Shown here piece after piece: positions 1 through 6,710 of a stretch of DNA of 25,833 nt. The position numbers and the translations under genes are program-made. How positions within the stretch are numbered: the stretch's first letter is position 1; each line of letters starts with the position of its first letter. The DNA comes from a virus: positions 1-25,833 of IMG/VR virus record IMGVR_UViG_3300026094_000728; one strand, written 5' to 3'. A model generated the notes under the pieces. The model saw only the letters and a program-made list of their open reading frames with translations, was not told where the DNA came from and did not search any database.

Positions 1-348
1 ACGACCAACCGAGGCGTTGCTGTTTTCGTTATAGATAGGCTGGCGCGTCTCAGAGGGCTGTGTTTCACGCATAAGCTTCTTTAAAGTTTCAGTCTTTATA
101 TAAATTCCGCCAACTCCATCAGGACTAGCCCACACCCAATAGTCTGATTCAGTGACGTTAATGCCAGATAAAACCATCATGCCTTCGTTATATTGCTTGG
201 TCTCAACATAAAAATTGCCAGTTTCAGCAGTTTTATAGTCAGTCTTTACTTCATGCCTCCCATTGAGGAAACCTTCGTGCGAGTCTTCTCCGACTTTTCC
301 TCGTTGAAAGTCAATATCAAAGTGAGGGTTAAATTCTTTATCTGCCAC
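1..348 (-). CDS. PD-(D/E)XK nuclease-like protein, C-terminus cut by window edge
   Basis: A GTG-started reading frame runs leftward off the window with 116 codons visible. GAGG lies six bases before the start. The visible protein has HEVKTD followed by TGNFYVETK about 14 residues later. This is the D...(V)ExK arrangement of PD-(D/E)XK nucleases, with the 'TGN' often seen between the acidic residue and ExK in small phage nucleases of this type. Candidate metal and catalytic residues are the Asp of KTD and the Glu and Lys of VETK. A role in DNA processing, such as host DNA degradation or resolving branched DNA, is inferred from the fold only. It follows the dimer-glycosylase-like gene after an 18-base gap, so the two are probably cotranscribed. 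The motif match is by eye and the C-terminus is missing. Confidence 0.6.
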   Translation of the reverse strand, partial: MADKEFNPHFDIDFQRGKVGEDSHEGFLNGRHEVKTDYKTAETGNFYVETKQYNEGMMVLSGINVTESDYWVWASPDGVGGIYIKTETLKKLMRETQPSETRQPIYNENSNASVGR

Positions 349-366
349 GTTTAGCCTCACTTTCTA

Positions 367-858
367 CTATTTAACTGGCCAAATGTAATCATATCCAGAA
401 GGTTGACATCCAGAGTCTTCTGGCCATCCGAATTGCGAATACCACTCGTAATTTTTCGTTAAAAGCGCCATCCGGTGGCTAGAAGCTATTTCATCAAACT
501 GTTCTTTGTTACGCATCCACTCGGGGAGTCTATGACTAGCTTTAGTAATTCTATCTAACTTAATTGCTTGTATATACGTCGTTAAGGTTTTTTGACCGAT
601 GGTGGATTTATAGCCCCTACTTTCCCACTCTAAAACCATCTTGAGTATATATGAAACTAAGGCCCCTTCGTGGCCTCGCCACATTTTTACTGCCGGGTGG
701 TTTCGCCAACCTTTGGCCACGCGGTGGTTCCCCATAGGGTCTAGCTCTACTAAGTTCATTAGTATTTGCCAACCTTCTAGAGCTTGTTTGTTGAGCCTAG
801 CTCTATCTAATACTTGTGCTGTATCCGTTGAATCAAGTAACGGTACGAACGTTTGCAT
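367..858 (-). CDS. MSMEG_6728-family / pyrimidine-dimer DNA glycosylase-like protein
   Basis: This 163-residue protein begins MQTF, has LDRARLNKQ near residue 20, HPAVKMWRGHEGALVSY in the middle and SHRMALLTKNYEWYSQFGWPED near the C-terminus. These are the hallmarks of the actinobacterial MSMEG_6728 family, related in profile to the phage T4 endonuclease V (DenV, Pyr_excise) group. A role in base-excision repair of UV damage fits a phage of sunlit water, but activity in this subfamily is inferred. The N-terminal Thr used by T4 DenV is not in the equivalent place: Gln follows Met and Thr is third. The start is preceded by GGAG, and a good promoter lies about 30-55 bases upstream, so this gene appears to head a new transcription unit with the nuclease-like gene after it. 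Confidence 0.7.
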   Translation of the reverse strand: MQTFVPLLDSTDTAQVLDRARLNKQALEGWQILMNLVELDPMGNHRVAKGWRNHPAVKMWRGHEGALVSYILKMVLEWESRGYKSTIGQKTLTTYIQAIKLDRITKASHRLPEWMRNKEQFDEIASSHRMALLTKNYEWYSQFGWPEDSGCQPSGYDYIWPVK

Positions 859-885
859 CTCCAGCCTACTTTCTTTTGTTTTTTA

Positions 886-914
886 AAACTATCAGTAGGT
901 GGTAATTTTGTCAA
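886..914 (-). promoter_or_regulatory. sigma70-type promoter for the glycosylase-like gene
   Basis: On the minus strand TTGACA (914-909) is followed after exactly 17 bases by TAGTTT (891-886). The start codon of the dimer-glycosylase-like gene lies about 28 bases after the -10 box. The -35 is a perfect consensus; the -10 is weaker. The pentamer CTATC occurs on both sides of the -35 (about 889-893 and 920-924, plus strand), which could be part of an operator. It also lies just behind the last of the HTH genes, so one of those proteins could act here; that is inference. Confidence 0.55.
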
Positions 915-919
915 GACAA

Positions 920-1150
920 CTATCTACCGTAGTGGCTTTCTGATTTACGCTTACTTTTTTTACCGCCAGAGGCCTGACCTTGTTTAGCAGCCCAAGAAGC
1001 TCTTAGTACATCTCTATAGTAGACAACCTGATAACCTGCTACATCTACAAACTCTAAGTAGCCATTCTTTTCATAGTTATATATTGACGCAGCAGTGATG
1101 CCACCTTTATAAGCAGCTTCCCTCACAGTCATAAGTGGACCTTTATTCAT
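920..1150 (-). CDS. small helix-turn-helix DNA-binding protein (HTH paralogue 3)
   Basis: A 76-residue protein with an N-terminal helix-turn-helix: LMTVREAAYKGGITAASIYNY, then a wing-like NGYLEF...YQVVYYRDVLRASWAA. The shape is that of MerR/excisionase-like winged HTH domains, followed by a basic, Lys/Arg/Ser-rich tail (KKSKRKSES). It is paralogous to the genes ending at 1150 and 1885: all share a GYLE step and YYRxxLRAxWxA. The ATG overlaps the TAA of the preceding gene by one base (TAATG), which indicates translational coupling. Its likely role is transcriptional control of phage genes or an excisionase-like architectural role. The family cannot be named from the sequence alone. Confidence 0.65.
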   Translation of the reverse strand: MNKGPLMTVREAAYKGGITAASIYNYEKNGYLEFVDVAGYQVVYYRDVLRASWAAKQGQASGGKKSKRKSESHYGR

Positions 1151-1350
1151 TAGTATTGTCCTCCTCTGTTTAAATCTTTTTGAGCTGCAGTCCAGCTAGC
1201 TCTAAGCAATTCTCTGTAGTAAATAAAAACATTCCGACTAATCTTGTGACTTTCAAGATAGCCTTTACTGAGGTACTTTCGGATGGTGCTTTCACTTAGC
1301 CCAGACTTAACTGCCGCCTGGGGGATAGTCATTAATTGACCCTTACCCAT
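1150..1350 (-). CDS. small helix-turn-helix DNA-binding protein (HTH paralogue 2)
   Basis: The ATG at 1350 is preferred over an in-frame GTG at 1362. It overlaps the stop of the preceding small zinc-finger gene as TAATG, and the resulting N-terminus MGKGQLMTIPQAA lines up with MNKGPLMTVREAA of the next gene. The 66-residue product is almost wholly one winged-HTH domain: QAAVKSGLSESTIRKYLSKGYLESHK, then FIYYRELLRASWTAAQ. It lacks the basic tail of its downstream paralogue. Together the pair looks like a gene duplication. A regulatory or excisionase-like function is inferred from the fold. Confidence 0.65.
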   Translation of the reverse strand: MGKGQLMTIPQAAVKSGLSESTIRKYLSKGYLESHKISRNVFIYYRELLRASWTAAQKDLNRGGQY

Positions 1351-1526
1351 TAGCACATACACCTTTCAATACTCAAATAGTTAGCGTACTTTTCAATCCG
1401 GCCAGCCCAACCACACTCCTTACATACAAAAACAAACTCTGAAACACCATCCTTGTGCTGAACTTTTACACTTGCAGGAATGGTCCAGGGCTCATCGTAT
1501 TGATAGCCTAAGTCTCCCATATTCAT
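1350..1526 (-). CDS. 58-residue zinc-finger-like protein
   Basis: A small ORF with ATG at 1526 and TAA at 1352-1350. It encodes a protein with FVCKECGWAG in the middle (C-x2-C followed by GW) and ERCMC at the C-terminus (C-x-C). Together these four Cys could bind one zinc. The start overlaps the stop of the preceding membrane-protein gene as ATGA, and its own stop overlaps the next start as TAATG, so it is locked into a translationally coupled chain. That coupling, rather than database recognition, is the main evidence that it is real. No specific function can be assigned. Confidence 0.6.
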   Translation of the reverse strand: MNMGDLGYQYDEPWTIPASVKVQHKDGVSEFVFVCKECGWAGRIEKYANYLSIERCMC

Positions 1527-1768
1527 ACCCTCTCCTCCCTAGACCAGAGCACGTAGTTTCTGATTGCAAGAAAAAACATAATTGAATTAGCGACCATAAA
1601 CCCATATTGGCTAGAAAGTACCGACACTGAAAAGGCTGATACCATTCCCAAGGCAGTGAAGATAAAACTTACTTTGCGCTTCTTACCCAGTAGCCACATT
1701 CCAGTAAAGCCTAGTGCCATGGCTAACCAATCAAGGCCATAATAGTTAAGTAAATTTAACTCAGTCAT
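1523..1768 (-). CDS. small membrane protein, 81 residues
   Basis: The protein has two to three hydrophobic stretches: LDWLAMALGFTGMWLLG near residues 13-29, a short KKRK cytoplasmic-type loop, VSFIFTALGMVSAFSVSVL near 33-51, and FMVANSIMFFLAIRNYVLW near 57-75. A basic loop between the first two helices suggests both termini lie outside or in the periplasm-facing side, although the topology is uncertain. The family is not recognised; the overall look is faintly like a fragment of a PnuC-type transporter, but that is not supportable. The stop overlaps the next start as ATGA. Confidence 0.6.
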   Translation of the reverse strand: MTELNLLNYYGLDWLAMALGFTGMWLLGKKRKVSFIFTALGMVSAFSVSVLSSQYGFMVANSIMFFLAIRNYVLWSREERV

Positions 1769-1774
1769 TAGACC

Positions 1775-1879
1775 TTATTTCTTCCACAGCCTATAAGCAG
1801 CCCACCAAATAAATAGTGCGCCGAAGGATAACCAATATGCCCAAGCCGTACCGAGCAATGCCTGCATTTCTAGAAACAT
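1775..1879 (-). CDS. 34-residue single-helix membrane peptide
   Basis: ATG at 1879 is preceded by GAGGG nine bases upstream. The product, MFLEMQALLGTAWAYWLSF followed by GALFIWWAAYRLWKK, has one aromatic-rich transmembrane helix and a basic C-terminal end. This is consistent with an inner-membrane peptide with its C-terminus in the cytoplasm. Such one-helix peptides are common in actinophages, where their roles are mostly unknown; some belong to lysis modules. It sits six bases after the HTH gene and six bases before the next membrane gene, so it fits the operon without a gap. Confidence 0.5.
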   Translation of the reverse strand: MFLEMQALLGTAWAYWLSFGALFIWWAAYRLWKK

Positions 1880-1884
1880 TAGAA

Positions 1885-2202
1885 TTACCCTCTTTTCTTA
1901 GGGCGTCCAGGTATTCCTGGCATTGGCCCTTTCCCTCTGTCACTTGCTTCCCAGGTGGCCCTTAAAAGCTCTCTGTAGTAAAGCATTGTCATGGGGCCCT
2001 CTTTCCATGTCTCTAGGTAGCCATCTTCTACTAGGCCATTAATGTATTTCTTACTAACACCAGCTTTAGTAGTCGCAGCTGTTATTGACAAAGCTGGACC
2101 CTTGGAGTCATCAACAACACCAGAACCCGTAAACAGCTCGGGGAAAATCTCCTGTAGATTTGATAAATCTAGCTCTTCTCTGCGTCCGTCTCTTTCCTCC
2201 AC
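1885..2202 (-). CDS. helix-turn-helix DNA-binding protein with acidic N-terminal extension (HTH paralogue 1)
   Basis: GTG start with AAGGA five bases upstream. The first 35 or so residues are acidic (LDLSNLQEIFPELFTGSGVV). They are followed by the same winged-HTH module as in the two downstream genes: ALSITAATTKAGVSKKYINGL, then EDGYLETWKEG and MLYYRELLRATWEASD. The C-terminus is basic and proline-rich (PGIPGRPKKRG). The added N-terminal segment could be a partner-binding or oligomerisation arm. It lies upstream of the other two HTH genes, separated from them by two membrane-protein genes and a zinc-finger gene. Confidence 0.6.
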   Translation of the reverse strand: MEERDGRREELDLSNLQEIFPELFTGSGVVDDSKGPALSITAATTKAGVSKKYINGLVEDGYLETWKEGPMTMLYYRELLRATWEASDRGKGPMPGIPGRPKKRG

Positions 2203-2220
2203 GCTAGTCCTTACTTTTGT

Positions 2221-2871
2221 TTACTCTGAACTCTCTAGATATTCTAACTTCTCTAGCTCAGAAATTGGTAACAAAGTCTGACGTGTTGACTCTTCCTTGG
2301 GGCTCGATACCCAGCTAACTCCAGTCCAGTAAAGGAGATTAGTATCTTTTATATACCACCCAACCTTCATCTTTTTGTTAGCAGCCGCAGTCGGGTCCTC
2401 TTTGTCGGCAGTTTCCTTGTCGTCACTTAAAAATTCAGGCAACTCCTCTGCAGTATCTGAAGCCTTTAAAGGCAACAAAGCTAGCCTCTTATCTTCTAAG
2501 GTGTCATTGGTTGACCTAGTTTCTTCAAGAAAAACAGTTTCTTCTCCATGCTTATATCTATACATTTGCTTTGTCTTATGGTTGTAGCCGATAGGAGAAG
2601 ATATCTTGTGCTCAAATTCACGAGAGGTGCGTTGGCTGGTAGTCATATCAGTAATGGCGTGCAGAAGTTCGCGCCGCGCAGCTTCATAGCCTCTGCGCTC
2701 AGCCTCCTCAACTACGTTATCGAATGTCTCTTCAGAAAGCTCTACCCAACTACTACCGTTCTCTTCCAAGCCAGTTATGCCTGGATTACTCCCAAACATA
2801 ACACCTTCTCCTTCTTGAAAGTAAGAGTCGTATTCGTCAGAAGCTCTATTCATACGGCGCCTAGATGCCAT
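2221..2871 (-). CDS. protein of unknown function with C-terminal DUF2510-like motif
   Basis: The start chosen is the ATG at 2871 (MASRRRMNRAS). GGAGAGGA lies about nine bases before it, and it overlaps the preceding small gene by 11 bases; an upstream in-frame start at 2907 lacks this support. The 216-residue protein is largely charged and probably partly disordered, with a helical stretch EETFDNVVEEAERRGYEAAR. Near the C-terminus it has VGWYIKDTNLLYWTGVSWV. This matches the pattern of the actinobacterial DUF2510 motif (GWY-x-D-x...RYWDGxxW), although the usual Pro after Asp is missing. DUF2510 units are typically attached to membrane or envelope proteins. The function here is unknown. Confidence 0.5.
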   Translation of the reverse strand: MASRRRMNRASDEYDSYFQEGEGVMFGSNPGITGLEENGSSWVELSEETFDNVVEEAERRGYEAARRELLHAITDMTTSQRTSREFEHKISSPIGYNHKTKQMYRYKHGEETVFLEETRSTNDTLEDKRLALLPLKASDTAEELPEFLSDDKETADKEDPTAAANKKMKVGWYIKDTNLLYWTGVSWVSSPKEESTRQTLLPISELEKLEYLESSE

Positions 2872-3037
2872 AGTCCCAGTCCTCTCCATCGATAAGGCCT
2901 TCTTCATGAGCTATCATCAAGAACTTGCCGTCTATGATGAGTTGCTCTGTTTTTGACATTAAGCTTTCGATGTCAGCATCGACCTCATTTAGCTGCTCGT
3001 AAACTTCTTGTAGCTGTTTACGCCAATTGTTTTCCAT
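2861..3037 (-). CDS. small coiled-coil protein, 58 residues
   Basis: ATG at 3037 has GGAG five bases upstream. The protein starts MENNWRKQLQEVYEQLNEVD and continues with heptad-like spacing of Leu/Val/Ile (LQEVYEQLNEVDADIESL), suggesting one amphipathic or coiled-coil helix, and ends in an acidic segment GEDWDYGI. The last codons overlap the start and ribosome-binding site of the next gene, indicating coupled translation. It is not recognised as a family member; a small regulatory or anti-host protein is possible but unsupported. Confidence 0.5.
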   Translation of the reverse strand: MENNWRKQLQEVYEQLNEVDADIESLMSKTEQLIIDGKFLMIAHEEGLIDGEDWDYGI

Positions 3038-3094
3038 GTTTTCTCCGTTCTACGTAAAAGAACAGTAGCACATAGATTTGCATCATGCAAGCTA

Positions 3095-3367
3095 TTAGGA
3101 CAGATACCTGAAATCCGTGCTTGATTTTATTACTTCAATTGCCCACTCGGCTGCTTCGGTGTTTTCTTGATTAGCTATTCTATCTTTAAACAAGTCAATA
3201 ATTCTACGCTTTTCAGCAACTTCACCTGCAGCAGCAAACTCCCTAGCCAACTTAGACTCTTCTTCATCACGTAAAGTAGAACCCAAAGCAACCTTAGCCA
3301 GCCTCTCGCGCTCTAGCCTTGCTCCAAGCTCTAGTTCAGATATATTATTCTCCATCATAATTTCCAT
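3095..3367 (-). CDS. small helical protein of unknown function
   Basis: A 90-residue, highly charged, probably all-helical protein (ELELGARLERERLAKVAL, then EEESKLAREFAAAGEVAEKR). Its start lies inside the end of halogenase 1. Three ATGs are available at 3367, 3358 and 3355, and a GGAAATT just before 3358 makes MMENN plausible. The overlap of about 10-20 bases means it is the last gene coupled to the halogenase pair. No cysteines, membrane segments or catalytic motifs are visible. It could be an accessory protein of the halogenase or simply the next early gene. Confidence 0.5.
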   Translation of the reverse strand: MEIMMENNISELELGARLERERLAKVALGSTLRDEEESKLAREFAAAGEVAEKRRIIDLFKDRIANQENTEAAEWAIEVIKSSTDFRYLS

Positions 3368-4856
3368 TTCTGCCTGCAGGAACTATATATAGGCCAGGTC
3401 CTTTATTTAAAGCCTCCCTTGTATCATAAAACCAACGCATAAAGTTGGTTCCTGTACCTGTGTATATATTTAAACTTTTTAGGATGCCTTTAGCTGTGTC
3501 CTTACTAATTAAATCTAAACCTGCAAGAGTCCATGACCAAAGACCTTTTGTGCTGAAATCGTTTAAGTAATAACCACCAGGAGCACTGTATTTAGCTTTT
3601 TCAATGTAGTCAGAGACTCTTTCTGTTATAAGATTATCATTCTTAATTCTTCTCCAGAAATCAGTGTCATCTCTACCTCCTTGATAGTGCAAGACCGTGA
3701 AGTCTTTGTATTCTTCGGTTATTTTATGAATAAAGGAATTATAAAGTTTTCTATTTAAATCATTAATAGTTCTATCTTTAGAAAAAGAAAAGTATTCTTT
3801 CACTAAAGTCAACATTTGCAGTATTGTTGTATGAATTGCCGTGGCCTCCAAGGGTTCTATAAAAGTAGAGGATAGGCCCAAGGAAACGCAGTTTTTTACC
3901 CAAAAGTCTTCAGATTTACCAGAGTCAAACTTTAAGTTACCTAAAGGCTCTATTTTATGTTTAAGCTTTTTCTCTATCTCTTCCTGAGCCTGCTCGGGGG
4001 TTAAATGGTTACTCGAGTATACATATCCAGCACCCCTTCTGCTCTGCAGAGGTGTGTTCCACATCCAACCAGAGCCCATGGCCTGGGCAACAGTTATAGG
4101 CATTACAGAACCCCCTTCCTTGTGTTCAATAATAAAAGGAAGCGCACTATCTACTGGGAGTACATCTTTGTAGCTAACCCAACCAACATCAAGTCTTTTC
4201 ATCAAAAGTCTTTTAAATCCAGTAGCATCAATAAACAAATCCCCACCAACCCGAGACCCATCATCCAAAACTACACTTTCAATATTGCCTTCAGTGTCCA
4301 GCTCTACATCATTAATAGGTGCGTCTATTACTTTTAACCTAGGGTCATAGCTGAGGAAGTCTTTCATAAAGGGTGCAAATTCATTACCATCAAAGTGAAC
4401 AGCCATATCTCCGTTCAAAGGCATCTTACGCATTTCATATGCCAATCCCAGTTCCGAGGCCACATGGGCCTGCCTAGTGCCAAAACGCGCCACTGCCTGT
4501 AAAAAAGCATAATCTGCTGGAAGCCCACTTGTCCAAGAGGGCGTTATTGGACCGAAGTAGTCTCCTGGTCTCTTAGACCACCCTCTATGTAAAATTCCAT
4601 ATTTGTAAAAACCTCTAGTTTTGTTGAAAAACTTTTGGATGTCTACAGCGGGAATTTTATTCGAATCAATGTCGTCATTATAGGTAAATTCATCTGTAAG
4701 AAGGTCTAAAAGTAGTCCACTAGAGGCTTCGCCGGCACCAATAACACCTATTGATGAAGGTTCTATCACTGTGACGCTTTCTGCCTGAGAGCCCCTTAGC
4801 ACCGTAAAAGCGGCAATCCAACCTGCAGTTCCACCACCGACAATGGTTACATCCAT
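3345..4856 (-). CDS. flavin-dependent tryptophan-halogenase-family protein (halogenase 1, catalytic residues present)
   Basis: Length 503 is normal for the PrnA/RebH family, which uses FADH2, O2 and chloride or bromide to make HOX that is channelled to a lysine near the substrate. Seen here: the FAD-binding VGGGTAGWIAA at residues 6-16; GFYKYGILHRGW at 82-93, in which Lys85 lines up with the catalytic Lys79 of PrnA; HFDGNEFAPF near 154; DLFIDATGF near 206; WMWNTP at 264-269, equivalent to the WxWxIP motif (Ile replaced by Thr); LGLSSTFIEPLEATAI near 327-341, equivalent to PrnA's ...EPLESTGI with Glu337 (PrnA Glu346) and Thr339 conserved but Ser and Gly changed to Ala; and RDDTDFW. AGGGAG lies eight bases before the ATG. 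Substrate, halide and flavin reductase are unknown, and no reductase is visible in the window. Cyanophages carry related genes, also of unknown function. Confidence 0.85.
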   Translation of the reverse strand: MDVTIVGGGTAGWIAAFTVLRGSQAESVTVIEPSSIGVIGAGEASSGLLLDLLTDEFTYNDDIDSNKIPAVDIQKFFNKTRGFYKYGILHRGWSKRPGDYFGPITPSWTSGLPADYAFLQAVARFGTRQAHVASELGLAYEMRKMPLNGDMAVHFDGNEFAPFMKDFLSYDPRLKVIDAPINDVELDTEGNIESVVLDDGSRVGGDLFIDATGFKRLLMKRLDVGWVSYKDVLPVDSALPFIIEHKEGGSVMPITVAQAMGSGWMWNTPLQSRRGAGYVYSSNHLTPEQAQEEIEKKLKHKIEPLGNLKFDSGKSEDFWVKNCVSLGLSSTFIEPLEATAIHTTILQMLTLVKEYFSFSKDRTINDLNRKLYNSFIHKITEEYKDFTVLHYQGGRDDTDFWRRIKNDNLITERVSDYIEKAKYSAPGGYYLNDFSTKGLWSWTLAGLDLISKDTAKGILKSLNIYTGTGTNFMRWFYDTREALNKGPGLYIVPAGRNGNYDGE

Positions 4857-5137
4857 AAAATAAACTCCCTAATTAAAACGTATGAAGACAAGAATATCCA
4901 AGCCAAGTTCAAAATAATAATGGTTGGTAGTGTCTTAACTGTAGAAGACCATACTAGAGCAAAACTAGTTGCAAGAGAAAACAGATATAGCCACCAGATA
5001 AAAATCCCCCAAATAAGACCAGGAATAATTATTATAATTTTAATCATGAAAGCAAAGAACTCGACTGTGTTGGCTCTATTCCAGTAACTCAAGTCTTTTA
5101 TAGTTGCTAGGGCTTTAACCCATTCCGGTTTCTTCAA
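4847..5137 (-). CDS. membrane protein wedged between the two halogenase genes
   Basis: The start chosen is TTG at 5137, because a perfect GGAGG lies eight bases upstream; the frame is open a further 11 codons upstream without a good site. The 96-residue product starts with a charged, Trp-containing amphipathic segment (KKPEWVKALATIKDLSYW). It then has long hydrophobic stretches: FFAFMIKIIIIIPGLIWGIFIWWLYLF (two segments or a hairpin), then SLATSFALVW and TIIILNLAWIFLSSYVLI. Two to four transmembrane helices are expected. Its start overlaps the end of halogenase 2 by 23 bases and its end overlaps halogenase 1 by 10. The three products are therefore made together. A membrane anchor or transporter for the halogenase product is a hypothesis only. 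Confidence 0.65.
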   Translation of the reverse strand: MKKPEWVKALATIKDLSYWNRANTVEFFAFMIKIIIIIPGLIWGIFIWWLYLFSLATSFALVWSSTVKTLPTIIILNLAWIFLSSYVLIREFILWM

Positions 5138-6710
5138 GCCCTTCACCTCCCACTGCCTTGAGTTCTTCAAGCATAGTTCTATGGTCCATAAGACTGTTTC
5201 CTGTAACTTCTGCCTGTTGAACCTTTAAAATATCGTAATTGTCTCTACTAGCCTCTATATAAATAGAGTCCTCAACAGATTCTTTAATAGCTTCAATTAA
5301 AGGTTTGTATTTAATACCTAACCCAATGTAATAATAAGAGTCTACGTTAAATAAGGAACCAAGCTTAGAAACGTCCCAAGCGTCAAGTGTTCTCCAATCC
5401 ATCACCTCTAATAAGCTATGTAGACCGTAGGGCGCATTAGATTTAGTAAATTTAGACCAAAACTCGTTGTAAGCCTCCCTACCAAAATAACTAAACTGTA
5501 ATAAAGAGGCCATGCCATCGACAATCATAGAATGTAATTCTTTATGCCTTTTCTCCCACTTTTCAGATTGATTGCGAACCATCTCTGCCCTAGTAAAGAC
5601 TAGCTCAAGCTCAACTAACATTGACCAAATTCCAACAGCTTCTTTGTTTTCTAGCAACATCGAAGATGCGCCTGAAAGAAGCACATTTGACTTTAAAGGA
5701 CTGTCCACATAGCCGTAGTTATATGTTTCTTCCGAGTAATCTTCAATATCTGTGTTCAAAAGGCGCTCAGCCTCTTCCTTTGCAGAATTAACATCTAACA
5801 ACTCATTGTCGTAAACATATCCGCACTTAATTTCACTTTGCAGCGGAGTTTTCCACAAATATCCATACTCCATAGCTACTAATTCGGTATAGGCCGGCAG
5901 CTTCTTAGGAGCCCTCATATTGAATGTAATTGCCGAGTTAGCCGGGAACGCCTGAGACATATCAACCCAGACTGCCTTTCCAAATACTTCTTTCCATGTA
6001 GTGAGCCCATACCCGGACACATCTACTATAAAGTGAGTGCTAAAAGATTTACCACTGTCTAAAGATATACGTGAAACCTGTTTACTGCTATTTTCCTCAT
6101 AAGACTCCACGTTTCCCGAAAGGATTTCTACATTACGACTTTTAGCTATGGCAAGCAAAAACTCCTCGGCTTCTTTAGTTTTTAAATTTAATCCAAAATC
6201 CACCATTGGACCATACAAGTTTAGAGGGTCACTGACTACACCATCTGCAAATGAACTTCCCAGTTTTCTAAACCCGACCTTTTTTAATTTAGAGGCTCTA
6301 GAAACCAAATCACTTTTGTCAGAAGATTCACTATTAGATACAGCTTGACCAAAAGCTCCAGGGTACGCAAACAACTGGGCCTCATTGTGCATATCGTGTA
6401 TGCCAATGTTTTCAACAGTTCGATATGGATTCATAAAAGAATCGTATTCACCTCCGCCACGGAAGTTTACATATTTAGTACCATTACAAAAAGCAGCATC
6501 AGCCAATCTAACTAAATCCGTAACAGAAATACTCAGATGCCTGAAAGTCATAGTTATGTGGGGAGGCAGTCTAACAAAATCACTTTGCTCTTCTTCAGTG
6601 TTGATATAGACAATCTTAAACTCGTTCGGCCTATGGCTATGAACCATTTCTAAATACAAAGCAGCCATTACCCCTGATACGCCGCTACCTACTACAGTTA
6701 TGTTCTTCAC
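5115..6710 (-). CDS. divergent halogenase-like flavoprotein (halogenase 2)
   Basis: This 531-residue protein starts VVGSGVSGVMAALYL, a good FAD-binding GxGxxG loop, and has the halogenase-fold landmarks in order. CNGTKYVNF at 75-83 is similar to PrnA's NGAFK region, with Lys79 a possible catalytic equivalent. FIVDVSGYGL near 227 is the second flavin-contact strand. YGYLWKTPLQ at 282-291 stands for WxWxIP, but the first Trp is Tyr. LLSGASSMLLENKEAVGIW at 344-362 keeps Glu357, but the halide-contacting Thr is Val359. The RDDT-like segment is absent. It could be an inactive or altered-specificity partner of halogenase 1, or a different flavin monooxygenase. It starts with GTG in a GTGA overlap with the stop of the preceding gene, so it is translationally coupled to it. 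Confidence 0.7.
   Translation of the reverse strand: MKNITVVGSGVSGVMAALYLEMVHSHRPNEFKIVYINTEEEQSDFVRLPPHITMTFRHLSISVTDLVRLADAAFCNGTKYVNFRGGGEYDSFMNPYRTVENIGIHDMHNEAQLFAYPGAFGQAVSNSESSDKSDLVSRASKLKKVGFRKLGSSFADGVVSDPLNLYGPMVDFGLNLKTKEAEEFLLAIAKSRNVEILSGNVESYEENSSKQVSRISLDSGKSFSTHFIVDVSGYGLTTWKEVFGKAVWVDMSQAFPANSAITFNMRAPKKLPAYTELVAMEYGYLWKTPLQSEIKCGYVYDNELLDVNSAKEEAERLLNTDIEDYSEETYNYGYVDSPLKSNVLLSGASSMLLENKEAVGIWSMLVELELVFTRAEMVRNQSEKWEKRHKELHSMIVDGMASLLQFSYFGREAYNEFWSKFTKSNAPYGLHSLLEVMDWRTLDAWDVSKLGSLFNVDSYYYIGLGIKYKPLIEAIKESVEDSIYIEASRDNYDILKVQQAEVTGNSLMDHRTMLEELKAVGGEGLEETGMG

Noticed and set aside
4005-4337. Plus-strand frame inside halogenase 1
   Set aside because: It is opposite a gene with intact catalytic motifs, has no ribosome-binding site and no recognisable protein features.
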